In this document: piece after piece, positions 30,806 through 41,900 of the stretch
Position numbering within the stretch: the stretch's first letter is position 1
Layout of the letters: each line of letters begins with the position of its first letter
NCBI RefSeq assembly: GCF_900496995.4
Contig: NC_044027.1
Coordinates: forward strand, 14,098,743 to 14,162,742
Direction: 5' to 3'
From: Aquila chrysaetos chrysaetos
Taxonomy: Eukaryota > Chordata > Aves > Accipitriformes > Accipitridae
Length of the DNA stretch: 64,000 nucleotides
Made by a program: the position numbers and the translations under genes
Notes under the pieces: generated by a model
The model's database searches: none
What the model saw: the letters and a program-made list of their open reading frames with translations, nothing else
What the model was told of the DNA's origin: nothing

Positions 30806-33800
30806 TGATTGGCTTCTGGAGTTAATAGCTGATCAATATTCCTTGCTGGTTGGTTGTTCGTGTTCCTTTTAAATACAACTTTCACTAGATCAGCTCTCAA
30901 GATGAATTTGTCCTCTTCTCAGAACAAGGACCCTTGACACAGCTAAACACACCTGCATTAGACAGAAGCTTCTACTTCAGCATGAGCCCTATGACTATGA
31001 GAATAGTTGCCCAGTCCTTTTGGTAAGGAAACTTCTTCAGTCTTGAGAATAGACCATTGAAGATCATTGTACCTTGACTGGGACTAGTTAAGAAGTATTT
31101 CTTCTTGCAGATACTCAGTATTTTCTTCTGTTTAAGTCAAGAGCTTGTCTAGTGCATTTCTTGGTTGTGGCGATCCCAGCAATGCAGGTGAACGTGTTGT
31201 CTGAAGATGGCTGACTTTTACCCTTAGGTCTCTGTCCTACTGTTTGAATAATAGTGATTAAACATAATCCTATTGTGGGCAAAATGAAGCAGGAAGTCTA
31301 CTTTTATAATCAATCTTCTAAGTATTTCTAGCAAACTGCAGCTGAGTGTTTGATCTCTAGGTGTGTTGATTAAAAATATTACAGTTCTCAAAGAATCATG
31401 TTGAAATTACGAAAACAAAAAACCCTAATCAAACTCCTAACATTTAAATAAAAAAAATCAGAAATTCTCCTTTTCATCTCCCTCATCTTTTCTTTGAGGA
31501 AGACACAGTGTGACCTTGTCCCACCAGCTGGGGCCAGCGCTAAGTTGTTTGATGACCAGTTTGAACTCTCAATGTGCACAAGAACAGTTAATACCCCCAA
31601 AACCCCAACAAAACCAAACCAACTTAAAGCAAGGTGAAACCTAAGGAATGTTAAGAAAAGTAAGTTTTCCAAGGCAAGCTCAAGCCTGTATCCTAAACTG
31701 AACAGAAGCTGTGTAGGTGTAATTTCACTGGCACTGGTGCAATGGGAACCCTGAGATATGAGCCCAGTATCATCAATGCACTGATTACATTGTAGTAACC
31801 TTAAGACTGCTCCAAGTCCTGGCAGAGTGAGCCCCAGTTCTTACTGACTCATCCCTTTCAAAAGTATATTGCCTGTCTCTGGCATTTGTTTGATGTGAAA
31901 TAGTCAAATCTGGTTTCTTCATGGGAGGAAGTTTCCTTTCAGCCCTTTGGACTTTGCTGGGCAATGCAGAATAGGTTCAGTACAGCAAAGAATTCATCGC
32001 AGAGGAATGATCAGGTGGCTGTAGCAGGAATTAGGAAGGTGGGTAATGGCAACAGCAGTAATGTTGAGTTCAAAGTTTCTGCAGGTACAGCTGCTGCCTT
32101 CCCCTACCTTTTCTACAGTTTGTTTGAAAGCTGTGAGCAGGGCAGAGGGAAAGTGACTTCCTTCAACTCTGGTGCTATTTTATGACATTACTGGTGAAGG
32201 CTGTGGCTCATGATGGAAGCAGCTGAAGCTTTTTCTGTATCTTTCCATTAGAAAAGTTAGTAATTTAGAATAGGACCTTTCTGCTGAGGAGTGATAGTTT
32301 GTCCTCTGATTATATGCACCACTACCTGCAATGTACAAAACCATCCAGTTCAAGTGCATAAATAAAAGCAAGAAACAGGAATTCCTGTTAAATGTGAGGG
32401 GAAACTCAGTCTAGCACAATTAATGAGTTTGTTTCCAACAAAGAGTATCTGACAATTTATTGTGTTATTAACCAAAACCAGCTCTGGACAATTTTGACAT
32501 CCTCAGGAAAAGCAGTATGAAATCTCAGGAGCCCTGCCCAGGCAGGGGGTGTAGATTGGGCAATGCTGCCTCTTAGCTGTTCGAGTCCCGGCTTGTTGCA
32601 GGGACAAATGCAATATTGGGTTCTGGGGCCAATTTTGCTGGTTCTGTCTGCTGGCCCAGAGCACTAGTTTCACTCCACCCCTGGTCTTATTCTCACTCCT
32701 AAGACACAGTCTCGGGGCTAGGACTGCAGGACAGGATTGTGTAAGGTATCTTGGACTCACGCAAAACTCTTCCCAAAAGTGAATAAAAGAAGTGTCAGAA
32801 GTTAACTTCATCCTGCAAACAAGAATTCTGGAATGCAAATCTCCACTTGGACACTTCTCAGGGGAAGGGAAGAGGCAGGGAGGACATGTGCTAACATGTT
32901 TTTGTTCTCATGGACACTCTGCAAACTGGTAAGCAGAGATTGTCAATACAGAAGTGTTTAATACCTAAAAATTAGGTGGGGTTTTTGGCCACAAAATGGT
33001 AGTTTTAATTAAATGGACAGAATTAAATGGCTCTACTCAATTTGTTGATAGAAGCATTTTTATAAATTATTTGATTAAACATCTAGCTAAAAAAACCATG
33101 AAAAGTAGAAAACTGTAATAGTATTAGAAAAGTTTATTGACTTTAACAGTTTTTTTTTCTGCTTTCATGATTAATGTGTAATCAGTTTTACCTGTGACTT
33201 TGCTTAGTTTTTTCCCCTATATTGAATAGTATCCCAAATGAATTATAGATTAAAATCGTGAAAAAAAACATTCTTGTTGCATAAACCTTCAGGGCTAAAA
33301 CCGCAACCCTCTTGTTAATACTGTTTGGAATAAACGGCCTCTTTCTTACATTCTCAAACCTCTCCCACCTGCTCTGGATAAACTTAGCTATTATAGCTAC
33401 TGAGTTTGAAGTTGTGTTCGTGCATCACAGTGCATTAGTATGGCTCTTGTTGATGGTGACTGGATATATTTGGACAGTTGTACTCACTCTGTGTGGTCAC
33501 CTTCATTACAAAACATGCTTTAAATGGTGCTTATACAGAAACAAGGAGTTCACATATTCAGTAATACAAGACGGCAGGACTCAGTACAGCAAAACAAGTT
33601 TTGGCTCTGATACAATACAGAGGTGGCAACGTCTGAGAGGCTTGCTTATTTATTTTTTTTCCTCTCATTGACTTACCTCTTCCTCCTCTACTTCCTTTGC
33701 CTTTGCGCACCCAGAAGAAACTTAAATTGGATTACTAAACACAAATGCTATTTTTATCAGTCATGTTTGTGTTCCTGTGAGAACATAAAGCAACTCATGC

Positions 33801-33838
33801 TGTTTTAAACGGGGAAAAAACAAGACCAAACCAAACCC
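30806..33838. other. Convergent interval between PHYHD1 and DOLK
   Basis: Holds the PHYHD1 3' UTR on the left and sequence downstream of DOLK on the right. For PHYHD1 the nearest plausible signal is ATTAAA at 31257-31262, about 450 nt after the stop, followed by T/G-rich sequence; AATAAA also occurs at 31447, 32361 and 32782. No coding exon is supported. Confidence 0.5.
31257..31262 (+). terminator. Candidate PHYHD1 polyadenylation signal ATTAAA
   Basis: Common variant hexamer with a downstream T/G-rich stretch (tattgtggg). It competes with later AATAAA hexamers, so the choice is uncertain. Confidence 0.35.
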
Positions 33839-33844
33839 TTTATT
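33839..33844 (-). terminator. Candidate DOLK polyadenylation signal
   Basis: TTTATT on the plus strand is AATAAA on the minus strand, about 154 nt past the DOLK stop codon. It is the first canonical hexamer in that direction. Confidence 0.55.
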
Positions 33845-33997
33845 TCAAATAGGTCTTCTTCATTTCTGTTTTTAACAATTTTATCATCTGCTGTACCAAA
33901 AACAGTGTTTAGATCAGCTTTGAGCTCTCAGTACAGTGCATATTCTACTACCACTTTTCTCTAGAAAGGGGAAAAACCTCTGTTCCTGGAAGTGCTT

Positions 33998-35569
33998 CTA
34001 TGCCATAAACATTATCTGGAGGTAGAGGGGCAACAGCAGATTATCGATTTGGGTAGTATAAGCTTCCAAAAGAGAAACTAAGCTCACAGATGCCAGAATC
34101 CAGGCATAGCTGGAGTTCAGATTCACACTGCTGTCAAAGATCAGAATAAGAGCCACAGCAATGATCTGAGCAAAAATAGCTGTCATTGTCCCTTCAAAGG
34201 TCTTCTTTGTTCCTGGCCATTTGATTTCTCCCATTGTGCTACCAAAAACGGAGGCAATAGTGTCTCCTACCCCTACTGCCAGTACCCCAGAGTAGGGGAC
34301 CAGTGCTCCCGCCCCAGACAAGGTACCTTTAGGAGCACAAGATCTGGGGAACAACCACACTGGGAGGGACATGCCAAGGAGGAGATAAATATGAGTCAAG
34401 ATTAGAGGTCCACTGTCTCTTTCATCCAAGAAGAGAGACAGCAAATGCCTAAGAGTTTGGCCAAATGGTTTGATCCTGAAGTACCGAATATACTCTAAAA
34501 AGATAAACACTGCCAGACACAGAACTGCAGCAACGTAGAGAAGCTGGCGGTCATAAATTAGTCCAGGAACATAAGTAGCTACAACAATGAAATGGAAATA
34601 TTTCCTGGTTATAGTCGAGGCCTGATGTTTTTTAGATTCAGATGATCTCTTAGCATTCTGGTAGAAAACTATGCCACATGCTGAAGCAGCCAAAAAGGTC
34701 CAATATACAAGAAGGTAAACTCTTGTCTGTGTCTGAAACAGAAACTGGAGTAGCCAGAATAAAGGGTTCCTCTGGATCAGTCGGTACAGCCAAGGCATGA
34801 TGACCCCTAAGCCTAGCACTGCTGTCATCATGTGGAAAAACATGGAGGAGATCCATGTACCCGAATCCATGAAAATGAAGAGCACAGTGAAAAAAAGCCC
34901 AAGAAGAACAACTCCAACAACTGCTACCAGAAGGAAAAAGTCTATGGGATCACCTCTGCCCTCGATTACATTCAGTGAGCGTTTAATGAGCTGATTGAGA
35001 ACAAAACTTATACCTCCGAGAACTAGCAATGCTTCTCCAGGAGTAAAACATCGAGGCAACAAGTACAGCAAGATCATACTGAGGTAGACAAAAATTAGCA
35101 GCACTTCTAGGACCTCTATCACTTCTGAAACAGTCAAAGAGTGCTTCATGGTATAGATAATTATACTGCCAGCAACACCAGTAAGTATGCAAGTGTTAGT
35201 TGGGACAGGTTTTGTGATGCCAACCGCTATTACAGACAGAAAGAGAGCAACCAGCATGCCAGTGGAAGCTACAACTATGCCAAAACGTTCGAAGTACACA
35301 ATGCCAGCAGATTTGCACCTCTCCTTCATCATTATCCCCAACAAGGGGATGACCATGCTAGCTGGCAGGAGGCCACTGTTCGCTGTTGTACGGAACTGGA
35401 ATACAGCCCCACCCAGCTGGAGCAGACGGTCCCATTTGAATTGGGCATAAAAAGCCTGGATGGTGAGAGCGACAGCGCACCAGGAATACCGGTCCCACAC
35501 CACTGCGTGCACAAAGAGAACGATGATGAACACTATCAGGGATTCCACGAGCACTGGCTTGTTTAACAT
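33998..35569 (-). CDS. DOLK: DOLK, dolichol kinase
   Basis: One uninterrupted reading frame of 523 residues on the minus strand (human 538, with a longer N-terminus). It phosphorylates dolichol with CTP to give dolichyl phosphate, the carrier for N-glycosylation, O-/C-mannosylation and GPI-anchor synthesis, in the ER membrane. The protein is almost entirely hydrophobic helices with short loops, as expected for a polytopic enzyme. The C-terminal CTP-binding region is intact at about 433-461 ([16 protein letters not shown] then [11 protein letters not shown]), as are the conserved KKHQA-TRKYFH loop and the [10 protein letters not shown] segment. The start codon at 35567-35569 gives [10 protein letters not shown]; divergence before [12 protein letters not shown] is usual for this family. 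It is convergent with PHYHD1 and divergent from NUP188. Confidence 0.96.
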   Translation of the reverse strand: MLNKPVLVESLIVFIIVLFVHAVVWDRYSWCAVALTIQAFYAQFKWDRLLQLGGAVFQFRTTANSGLLPASMVIPLLGIMMKERCKSAGIVYFERFGIVVASTGMLVALFLSVIAVGITKPVPTNTCILTGVAGSIIIYTMKHSLTVSEVIEVLEVLLIFVYLSMILLYLLPRCFTPGEALLVLGGISFVLNQLIKRSLNVIEGRGDPIDFFLLVAVVGVVLLGLFFTVLFIFMDSGTWISSMFFHMMTAVLGLGVIMPWLYRLIQRNPLFWLLQFLFQTQTRVYLLVYWTFLAASACGIVFYQNAKRSSESKKHQASTITRKYFHFIVVATYVPGLIYDRQLLYVAAVLCLAVFIFLEYIRYFRIKPFGQTLRHLLSLFLDERDSGPLILTHIYLLLGMSLPVWLFPRSCAPKGTLSGAGALVPYSGVLAVGVGDTIASVFGSTMGEIKWPGTKKTFEGTMTAIFAQIIAVALILIFDSSVNLNSSYAWILASVSLVSLLEAYTTQIDNLLLPLYLQIMFMA

Positions 35570-35674
35570 GATTCCAGTCCAACGTGGCTCAAGCTTTCAA
35601 ACTCTTTCTCAGGAGTCCTGATGTGCTTAATAATCGTCCATTAGGAAGAATTCCCTTTCATGCTACTGCAGTTC
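35570..35674 (-). other. DOLK: Predicted DOLK 5' UTR portion of the coding exon, with two short uORFs
   Basis: On the minus strand a run of 13 T followed by AATAG ends at 35675, a strong acceptor 105 nt before the DOLK ATG. The intervening leader contains two short upstream open frames, of six and four codons, that overlap as TAATG (stop of the first, start of the second). The splice site is predicted from sequence alone; human DOLK is a single-exon gene as I know it. Confidence 0.45.
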
Positions 35675-38600
35675 CTATTAAAAAAAAAAAAAAGAGCAAA
35701 CAATTAAAGCCACAACTAGAAAAGCTAAAGCTTTCGCACAGCTGTTTTGTTCTTAAGCTCAATTTAAACTGATAGTTATGTGCCAGTTATTAATGTCAAC
35801 TCACAGGTGAATAAAAAAAAAAAAAATAGAACTAGTGAGGTAGTAGATCAGCCAAAACTCTCATCCCCTTTTGAGAATCAGAGAAGTCAGCCTGCAGTGA
35901 CAGAAATGAACCACTGAATACTGGGGTATTCAGATACAGTTTTAAATATTTCTGTTGCAGTGTCTTTGAATGAAAATGTGAAGCAAACAAGCCATAAATA
36001 TTCCCAGAAGGCTTCATTGTGATGGTGTGAGTTTGAAATATAGTTAATGTAAAAGTTTAAAGGTAATTTTAGAACCTAATTTTATATGTGGTTTTCACTG
36101 TATTTTTACAGAATGTTCCTCCTTTATTAAATATTTCTCTTCCCACTGCTGTGCAAAACCCCCTACGTACCTCTCCCCTTCTGTCACTGGTGTTATGATT
36201 GAATACTTCCCATTACTGCAGTAGGTGTTTTATAATGCTATATAGTATTTAGAATAGAAGTAGGAAAGAAAACATCACAATCACTTAAAAAAATTCTCAA
36301 ATGGCATACTTTATCTAATTTTGATCTACTACCAGAACTGTCAAGATAAGCTAAATTGGAGATCTGAGCACAGAAAAATGACGTGAACAGACCTCATCTT
36401 GCCTGTAGCCATGAGAGGATGTTTATCACATCGTTAGTATTAAGCAGCCTAATTTGTTTTGCTTCTACAGCACTGCTGGGTCATATTTGTTACAAAGATA
36501 TCTATTCTGAAATACGCTTCTAGTTCATCTTGATGTATTGGCAATATTCTGTTTAACTCTAGGATGTGTTGTAGCCATATGATTTAATTATTATACAGCT
36601 TCACAGGTGAGTAAATGAGTCTGATTTATTCTTCCTTATTTTTAAAGAAAGGTATTGGCTTCATTTCTCTTTAACACAGGGCACGGCCTCTTCCCCGTCA
36701 GCTATCTTGATTCCCATTTTCCAAGTGAGAACCCTGCATGCCTATTCTACACAGACCTGTATAAATAAGTGAAGTATTTTAATGTTAGTCAGTCATTAAT
36801 GACACTAGACAAATATTAGCAAGTCTCATCCCAAAACCGCATCATTACTTTATAAGTGATTTGTTTAACTAACCTCTGGTACGATTTATTTTCCTCAAAT
36901 TCCTCAAGAGTAAGTAAACCCTGTAAGACATTCTTGATCATGATCTACAGCTGTCATTGTTTTCTATATCCCCTCACTCCCTTGTCTTACTAAGACTTAG
37001 TGCATTTACAGCTCTTCACCTTCGCTCAGTCAAGTCTCACAGCCAATGACAGCTGCATTGCAAACTAAACTCCTTTTAAACTTTTGGACTATAAGATAAA
37101 TAGCTGAGATAATCAGCAATGCACACAATGACTCTATAGGTTAAATCATATCTTATCTTCTTCGAAGTATTGTGGGCATTCACAACATTGTGAAATTCTC
37201 ACCAGCATTTATTGCTTTCTGGCAACCTTTGTTTCTCCTTATCCATAATCTGATGTTAAGTCTTAGCCATACGTAAACCAATGCCATTACACTGACATCT
37301 CTTTTGCCGCCTTTGAAGGTATCAGTTTCTGTATGTCTGTTGGCAATAGAACAGCTGATCCAGTTGTATGTATCCCTGCTGTGTAAGATATCTCCAGCTG
37401 AAACTCTGGATTGCTTCATCCTTTCTGGCCCACCCTTAGCAGTAAACCCTTATTAAATTCTGCTCCCCCAGTCTCATTACTAATATATGCATTAGCCATT
37501 AGCTCCCTCATGGAAGGCTAAAAGTTTATTTAAAGTTTTGGCTTGGGTTTTCATCCAGTGTTGAATGGTGTCACCAGATTATAAAGCTGATAGAGATCTT
37601 AGCAGTAATATTACTAGGTAACTATTAAAGTTTGTACCATCAAACTCCCTTACACTGTGGGTCTGGAGCAGTTTAGTTATTTATGACTTTGTATTGAAAA
37701 CTCACAATTATTAATAGATTGCTTTTTGGCATCCTTTCACATAGGCTGAAATACTTGATTGCCAAACAACTTCATTGCATTTACTGTTGCTACACAGCTA
37801 GATCAGGCCAAGTACAATCTTTTTGCCATCACAATTCATTTTTAAACAGAACAGGAGAAGAATTAATCATATAGTCAATAAAACAGAACTGGCATGGGCA
37901 ATATCTACCTACGACCAATAATGGTTTTGGGGTCCCACTCCTTGTTGTTTCTGAGCACAGGGGAGGGGGAAGCTTAAGCCTTATTTGAGAAGAGGCAGGG
38001 TAAATACCACACGCTAGCCAAAGCTTGAAAAAGACCTCCCACTCAGTCTGGCAACTTTAAGGTTGCAACCCAGCTCTTGCATCAATAATGACAGCTTCCC
38101 CCAGCAGGCAGCCTGCCAGCTGGCCTATAAGACAAGGAAGAATTTCACCATGTGAAACGCAGGTCTCCTACTCTATTGCAGCAGCTTTGAAAGCCGATGA
38201 CCTGTGAATTTGCAACACGATGTATTTCACTGCTGAATTGTTTCATTTTCTTGTGCCTGCTGCGATTCCCTCCTCCACACCTTCTTTCAGGTAACATGAA
38301 GCTCCTCAGCACTCCTGCTGTCTCACACACTGAACGGGACCCATCGCCCCCAGTTTCAAGCCGGACTAAGCGTTTTCTGCCCGTTTCGCCATCAGTATCC
38401 CGGCTGCTCTGGGTAGGGATGCTTCCCCCTGACGTGCTCTCAAACGCCCGGTAGCCCTCGCCTCGCTGCACCACCTGCCGCCTCCCTCTCTTAACTATGT
38501 CCCCCGCAGCGCTGCGGGCTCCCCTTGCCCTCTCCTTCCACGCCGCCCTCCGCCTCCTCTCCCCCTCAGCCGCGGCACCCCGCAGCTCAGCCGTCACTAC

Positions 38601-38779
38601 TAGGAAGCTGCCGCGGGGCACGGGCCGCAGCAGGGATGGCGGACCTGCGTTAGCCCCTGGAAGGTCTCGGAGCCGCTCGGAAGCTCTGCCTGGGGAAGCC
38701 CCGGGTCCCGCCGAGGAGCTGCGCCCTTCCCCGACCGCCCCCCCCCCCCAGCAAACCCGGGAGCGGAGCGCAGACCCAC
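35675..38779 (-). other. Predicted DOLK 5' UTR intron
   Basis: The interval between the acceptor above and a consensus donor on the minus strand (GAG/gtgggt, exon end 38780) within the CpG island. It is needed if DOLK uses the CpG-island promoter about 3.2 kb from its start codon. No supported coding exon lies inside. The left part is A/T-rich; the right part, from about 38440, is CpG-rich. Confidence 0.4.
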
Positions 38780-38945
38780 CTCACGGGACGCCGCCATCTT
38801 GGCGCTGCCGCCTGTCACATGACCCAAAACGCCGGGTTGGGGGCCGGAGGCGGAGCGGCGGCCCCCACCACGTGACACCGGCGCTGGGGAGAAGGAGGGG
38901 GGACGACTCCGCACGGCGGGTCACGTGAGAGGGGAGCGAAGATGG
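38780..38945. promoter_or_regulatory. Bidirectional core promoter of DOLK and NUP188
   Basis: Two copies of AAGATGGCGG face outward: minus strand at 38800-38791 (DOLK side) and plus strand at 38939-38948 (NUP188 side, containing its ATG). This is the YY1-type element typical of TATA-less housekeeping promoters. Between them lie CACGTG boxes at 38869-38874 and 38922-38927, plus a related TCACATGA at 38815-38822. No TATA box is evident. Function is inferred from motif and gene orientation. Confidence 0.65.
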
Positions 38946-41900
38946 CGGCGGGCGGGCTGTGCGCGAGGTGCGGGAACGCGGCGGCTGCTCCGACGGGCGG
39001 GGCGGGGGGGGGGGGGAGAGGGGGGAAGGCGGGGGCGGCCCCGTCCCTCGCTGCGCGCGGACGCCCGTCCGCGGGGCGGGGGGGGGCGGAGAGGGGGTCG
39101 CGGTGAGGGGAGGGGGGGCAGCGCCGGCGGGGGGAGCGGGTTGGGGAGGGTTAACGGCAGCGGGGCCCGCGCCGGCCTGGCCCCGCCCCTCGCGCGCGCA
39201 GCGAGGCCCCGCCCCGTCCCTCGCTGAGGGGCCCCTCGGGGACCCTCCAGGCGGCCAAATTTCGGTGTCAGTAGCGACTGTTTGGTGGTTTTGCCTTTCT
39301 TTTATTCTGCCGTATTGTGAAAGGTGGAACGTTAAGCAGCGCTGTTTAAAAGCTTCTGCTTCTGCGAAGCTGAAGTCTCGATTTCGGCTGACATCTCGGA
39401 GGTGCCTGTCAGACCTCCTCCCAGCCCCAGAGCTGCTCTCGTGAAGAGCAGAGGGTCGGCTTTCACCGTTTGGGGAACTCTTTGTAAATACGAAAATCAA
39501 AATAGAGATGTGGAAGATGTGTAAAGGAAGCTATTCGGTGAATCCCAGGTTCTGCGGTCGCTTCAGATCTGTGCCTTCTTTTGTCCTGAGCTTGTTTTTT
39601 GACGTTTATTGTAACGTTTTTATGCTCTGGAGTGTTCCTAGATGTCTGATTTTTATTAAAAGAATGTCTGTAAGCCCTAATGGGGACACAAACACCAGTG
39701 TTACATGTGATCACATAAAGAGAGCTTTCCTTCCTTAGCTGTCTTGGAGCCTAATTAATGAACTGGCAATAAATTGTGGTCTGTTTTATTCACAGAAGAG
39801 GTTAGGAGGGAATGAGAAGTAGAAGTGTTGGCTCTGCTAGGGTGGTGCTCAGTTCCACAAAGCGATTCTTTTCATGGTAAAATTGTGTGGCCTTTTGGTG
39901 CTCTGTGTGGGCTGGAGAGGTTGCACCCACAGCTGACCAAGTCAGGAGAGGTTTGTTGGCTTATACACAGGGAGGTGCACCTAACTATCGAGGAATTAGC
40001 AGGTAGAAATTATGTTGATAGGTGTACTGGAAATAATGGGTCTTGTCATTCATTTAAGTGGCACCATGTGTCAGAAGTTGCAGATGACTTTCACTGCCAT
40101 AGTGAGTTATTTTAATGATGCTATTCTAAAAATAAGTTAATGAGTATTCTTGCTTTTGTAGACAAGCTTTGTATAGGGAGCTGTGATGTTTAACTCCTGA
40201 TTTGTATTGTGTTGCTAACAAATCATCATTTGTCTAAGTTCCTGAAATACTCTTTTTGGCAGACATCTTTTTTCAGTGCTGTTGTAGGGAGACCCATTTT
40301 TCTGGATGCATGTGCCAGGGTCAGGATTTGATCTGTCATACCTTGTAGTGCAGATTGGCTTTTCTACAGAGTTCTCAGGAAGAAACAAGAAGCCGAGGGT
40401 AAACGTGGCAGTCATTCTACCTTATGTAAAGGTGTTGGAATTTTTCACTTCACCCAGTTTTATGTTCCACGTAGAGTAAAGGATGAAACTGTTACGGAAT
40501 AGTTTGTTTGGGGGAGAGCATTGAATGTAACTGAATAAAATATTGCTCTGTACTTTCATTAGGTTTCCTTTTACTAACCTCCAACATCCAAGTAGCAAAA
40601 TCAAATTGAGCTAGTAAACTGATATAAATGTGATGCTTCTTTGATATGAGTTTGCAAGTCTTGCTGTATCAGTCTTTCCTGGGTTCTTCCAGGACATCTG
40701 AAACTAGTCAGCTAAAAACTAATGTTCCTTAAATAATTTTTCTTATATCTTACAATGCAATGTGATCTGCTCTGAGTTAATTGCAGGTTTGAAAAGGTGT
40801 AAGCTAAATGGAAGCCTAATATAGTGTTAATCATTAAAATACTCACCACCTTTTCCCTTTGTTTACAGGAGCAGCAGAGAATTATGGACAATTCTTCTGG
40901 GCAGATCAGCTTTAAGAGAACCAGTAAGTCCGTGTCTTGCTAAGCAGGTTTGTCCATCACTGAATGGACTCCACAGTCAAATGTATCATTTGTACATCTC
41001 TTTGAATATTAGTGAAAATATGTTTTGCTGCTTTTCCCTCTTCCTCAGTGCATTTTTGTTCCTCTATCTCCGCTACTTGTTCATTCTTCCACTCCTTGTT
41101 TATAGTTGCTTCATGAACTACCTGGAAGGGTGTATGTGAAAAGATCATTCCCTTTCTGGAGCGGATACAAATGCTACTTTCCAGACTGGCTGGCCTGGGG
41201 TATTCATGAGTGGCACAGCCTGCTTCCTTATTTTCAGGGACAGAGCCTGTGCTTCCAAGAATTGGCCCAGAGGTTGGAAATCCAAATGTTTCTGTACCCA
41301 GTCCATTGCCTCCTATTTCTTCTCCCTTCCTGTGATTAGGCAAGGCAGCGAGCTGTCTCATACAATAATGCGCCTTGAATCAGTCTGATTCATAGATTCT
41401 TGTCTTGTGTTGTTCCTGTTTCTCTGTGGTGGCGGAATTCCTTTGCTTCGCTTAAATTTAACAAATCTGATACTCAGCAGTGTACATTGAGGAATCTGTT
41501 CAGTAGTATTTGGTTCTTTTTTTAGGCACAGATTGCAGCAGAATTGAACAAGCACTGGCAGAGATTGTTAGAGGGACTTTCATACTATAAACCGCCAAGG
41601 TATTGTAATTGCCCGATTTTAGAAATTAACCCCTAAAATGGGGTCTCCTAATAACATGTTGAATATTTGTCCCTGATTACATAAAAATAGATATTTACTC
41701 TCTTGCATGACTAGAGGTTTCAGGAAAGGAGTAGCAAGAGAAAGTACTTAATCCACATAACATTCTGGGGCATGAAATACAGACCAGAAAGAAATAACAG
41801 CAGTGTCTGCTGTCATTACTAACGTTAGGTAGCTCCTAATCCTTGTCTCCGCTGAGCTGCAGCAATCACGTGCAAGTACGCGGCCTGTGGAGAAGTGGCA

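Larger units (their letters stand above)
38440..39250. promoter_or_regulatory. CpG island at the DOLK/NUP188 head-to-head boundary
   Basis: Base composition changes sharply to G/C- and CpG-rich, unlike everything else in the window, and it spans the NUP188 start codon. Limits are by eye. Open frames through it on both strands follow from the low stop-codon density of G/C-rich DNA. Confidence 0.85.

Noticed and set aside
35141-35566. 141-codon plus-strand frame opposite DOLK
   Set aside because: Shadow of the DOLK reading frame; the minus-strand product is unmistakable.
38145-39500. Long open frames on both strands of the CpG island
   Set aside because: G/C-rich DNA has few stop codons. The peptides are Arg/Pro/Gly-rich without motifs; only the first 26 nt of the NUP188 frame are supported.
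40621-40740. Box C/D snoRNA at the duplicated intronic element
   Set aside because: A GTGATGC (C-like) and a CTGA (D-like) box occur in copy A, but copy B lacks a matching C box at that distance and no terminal stem is seen.
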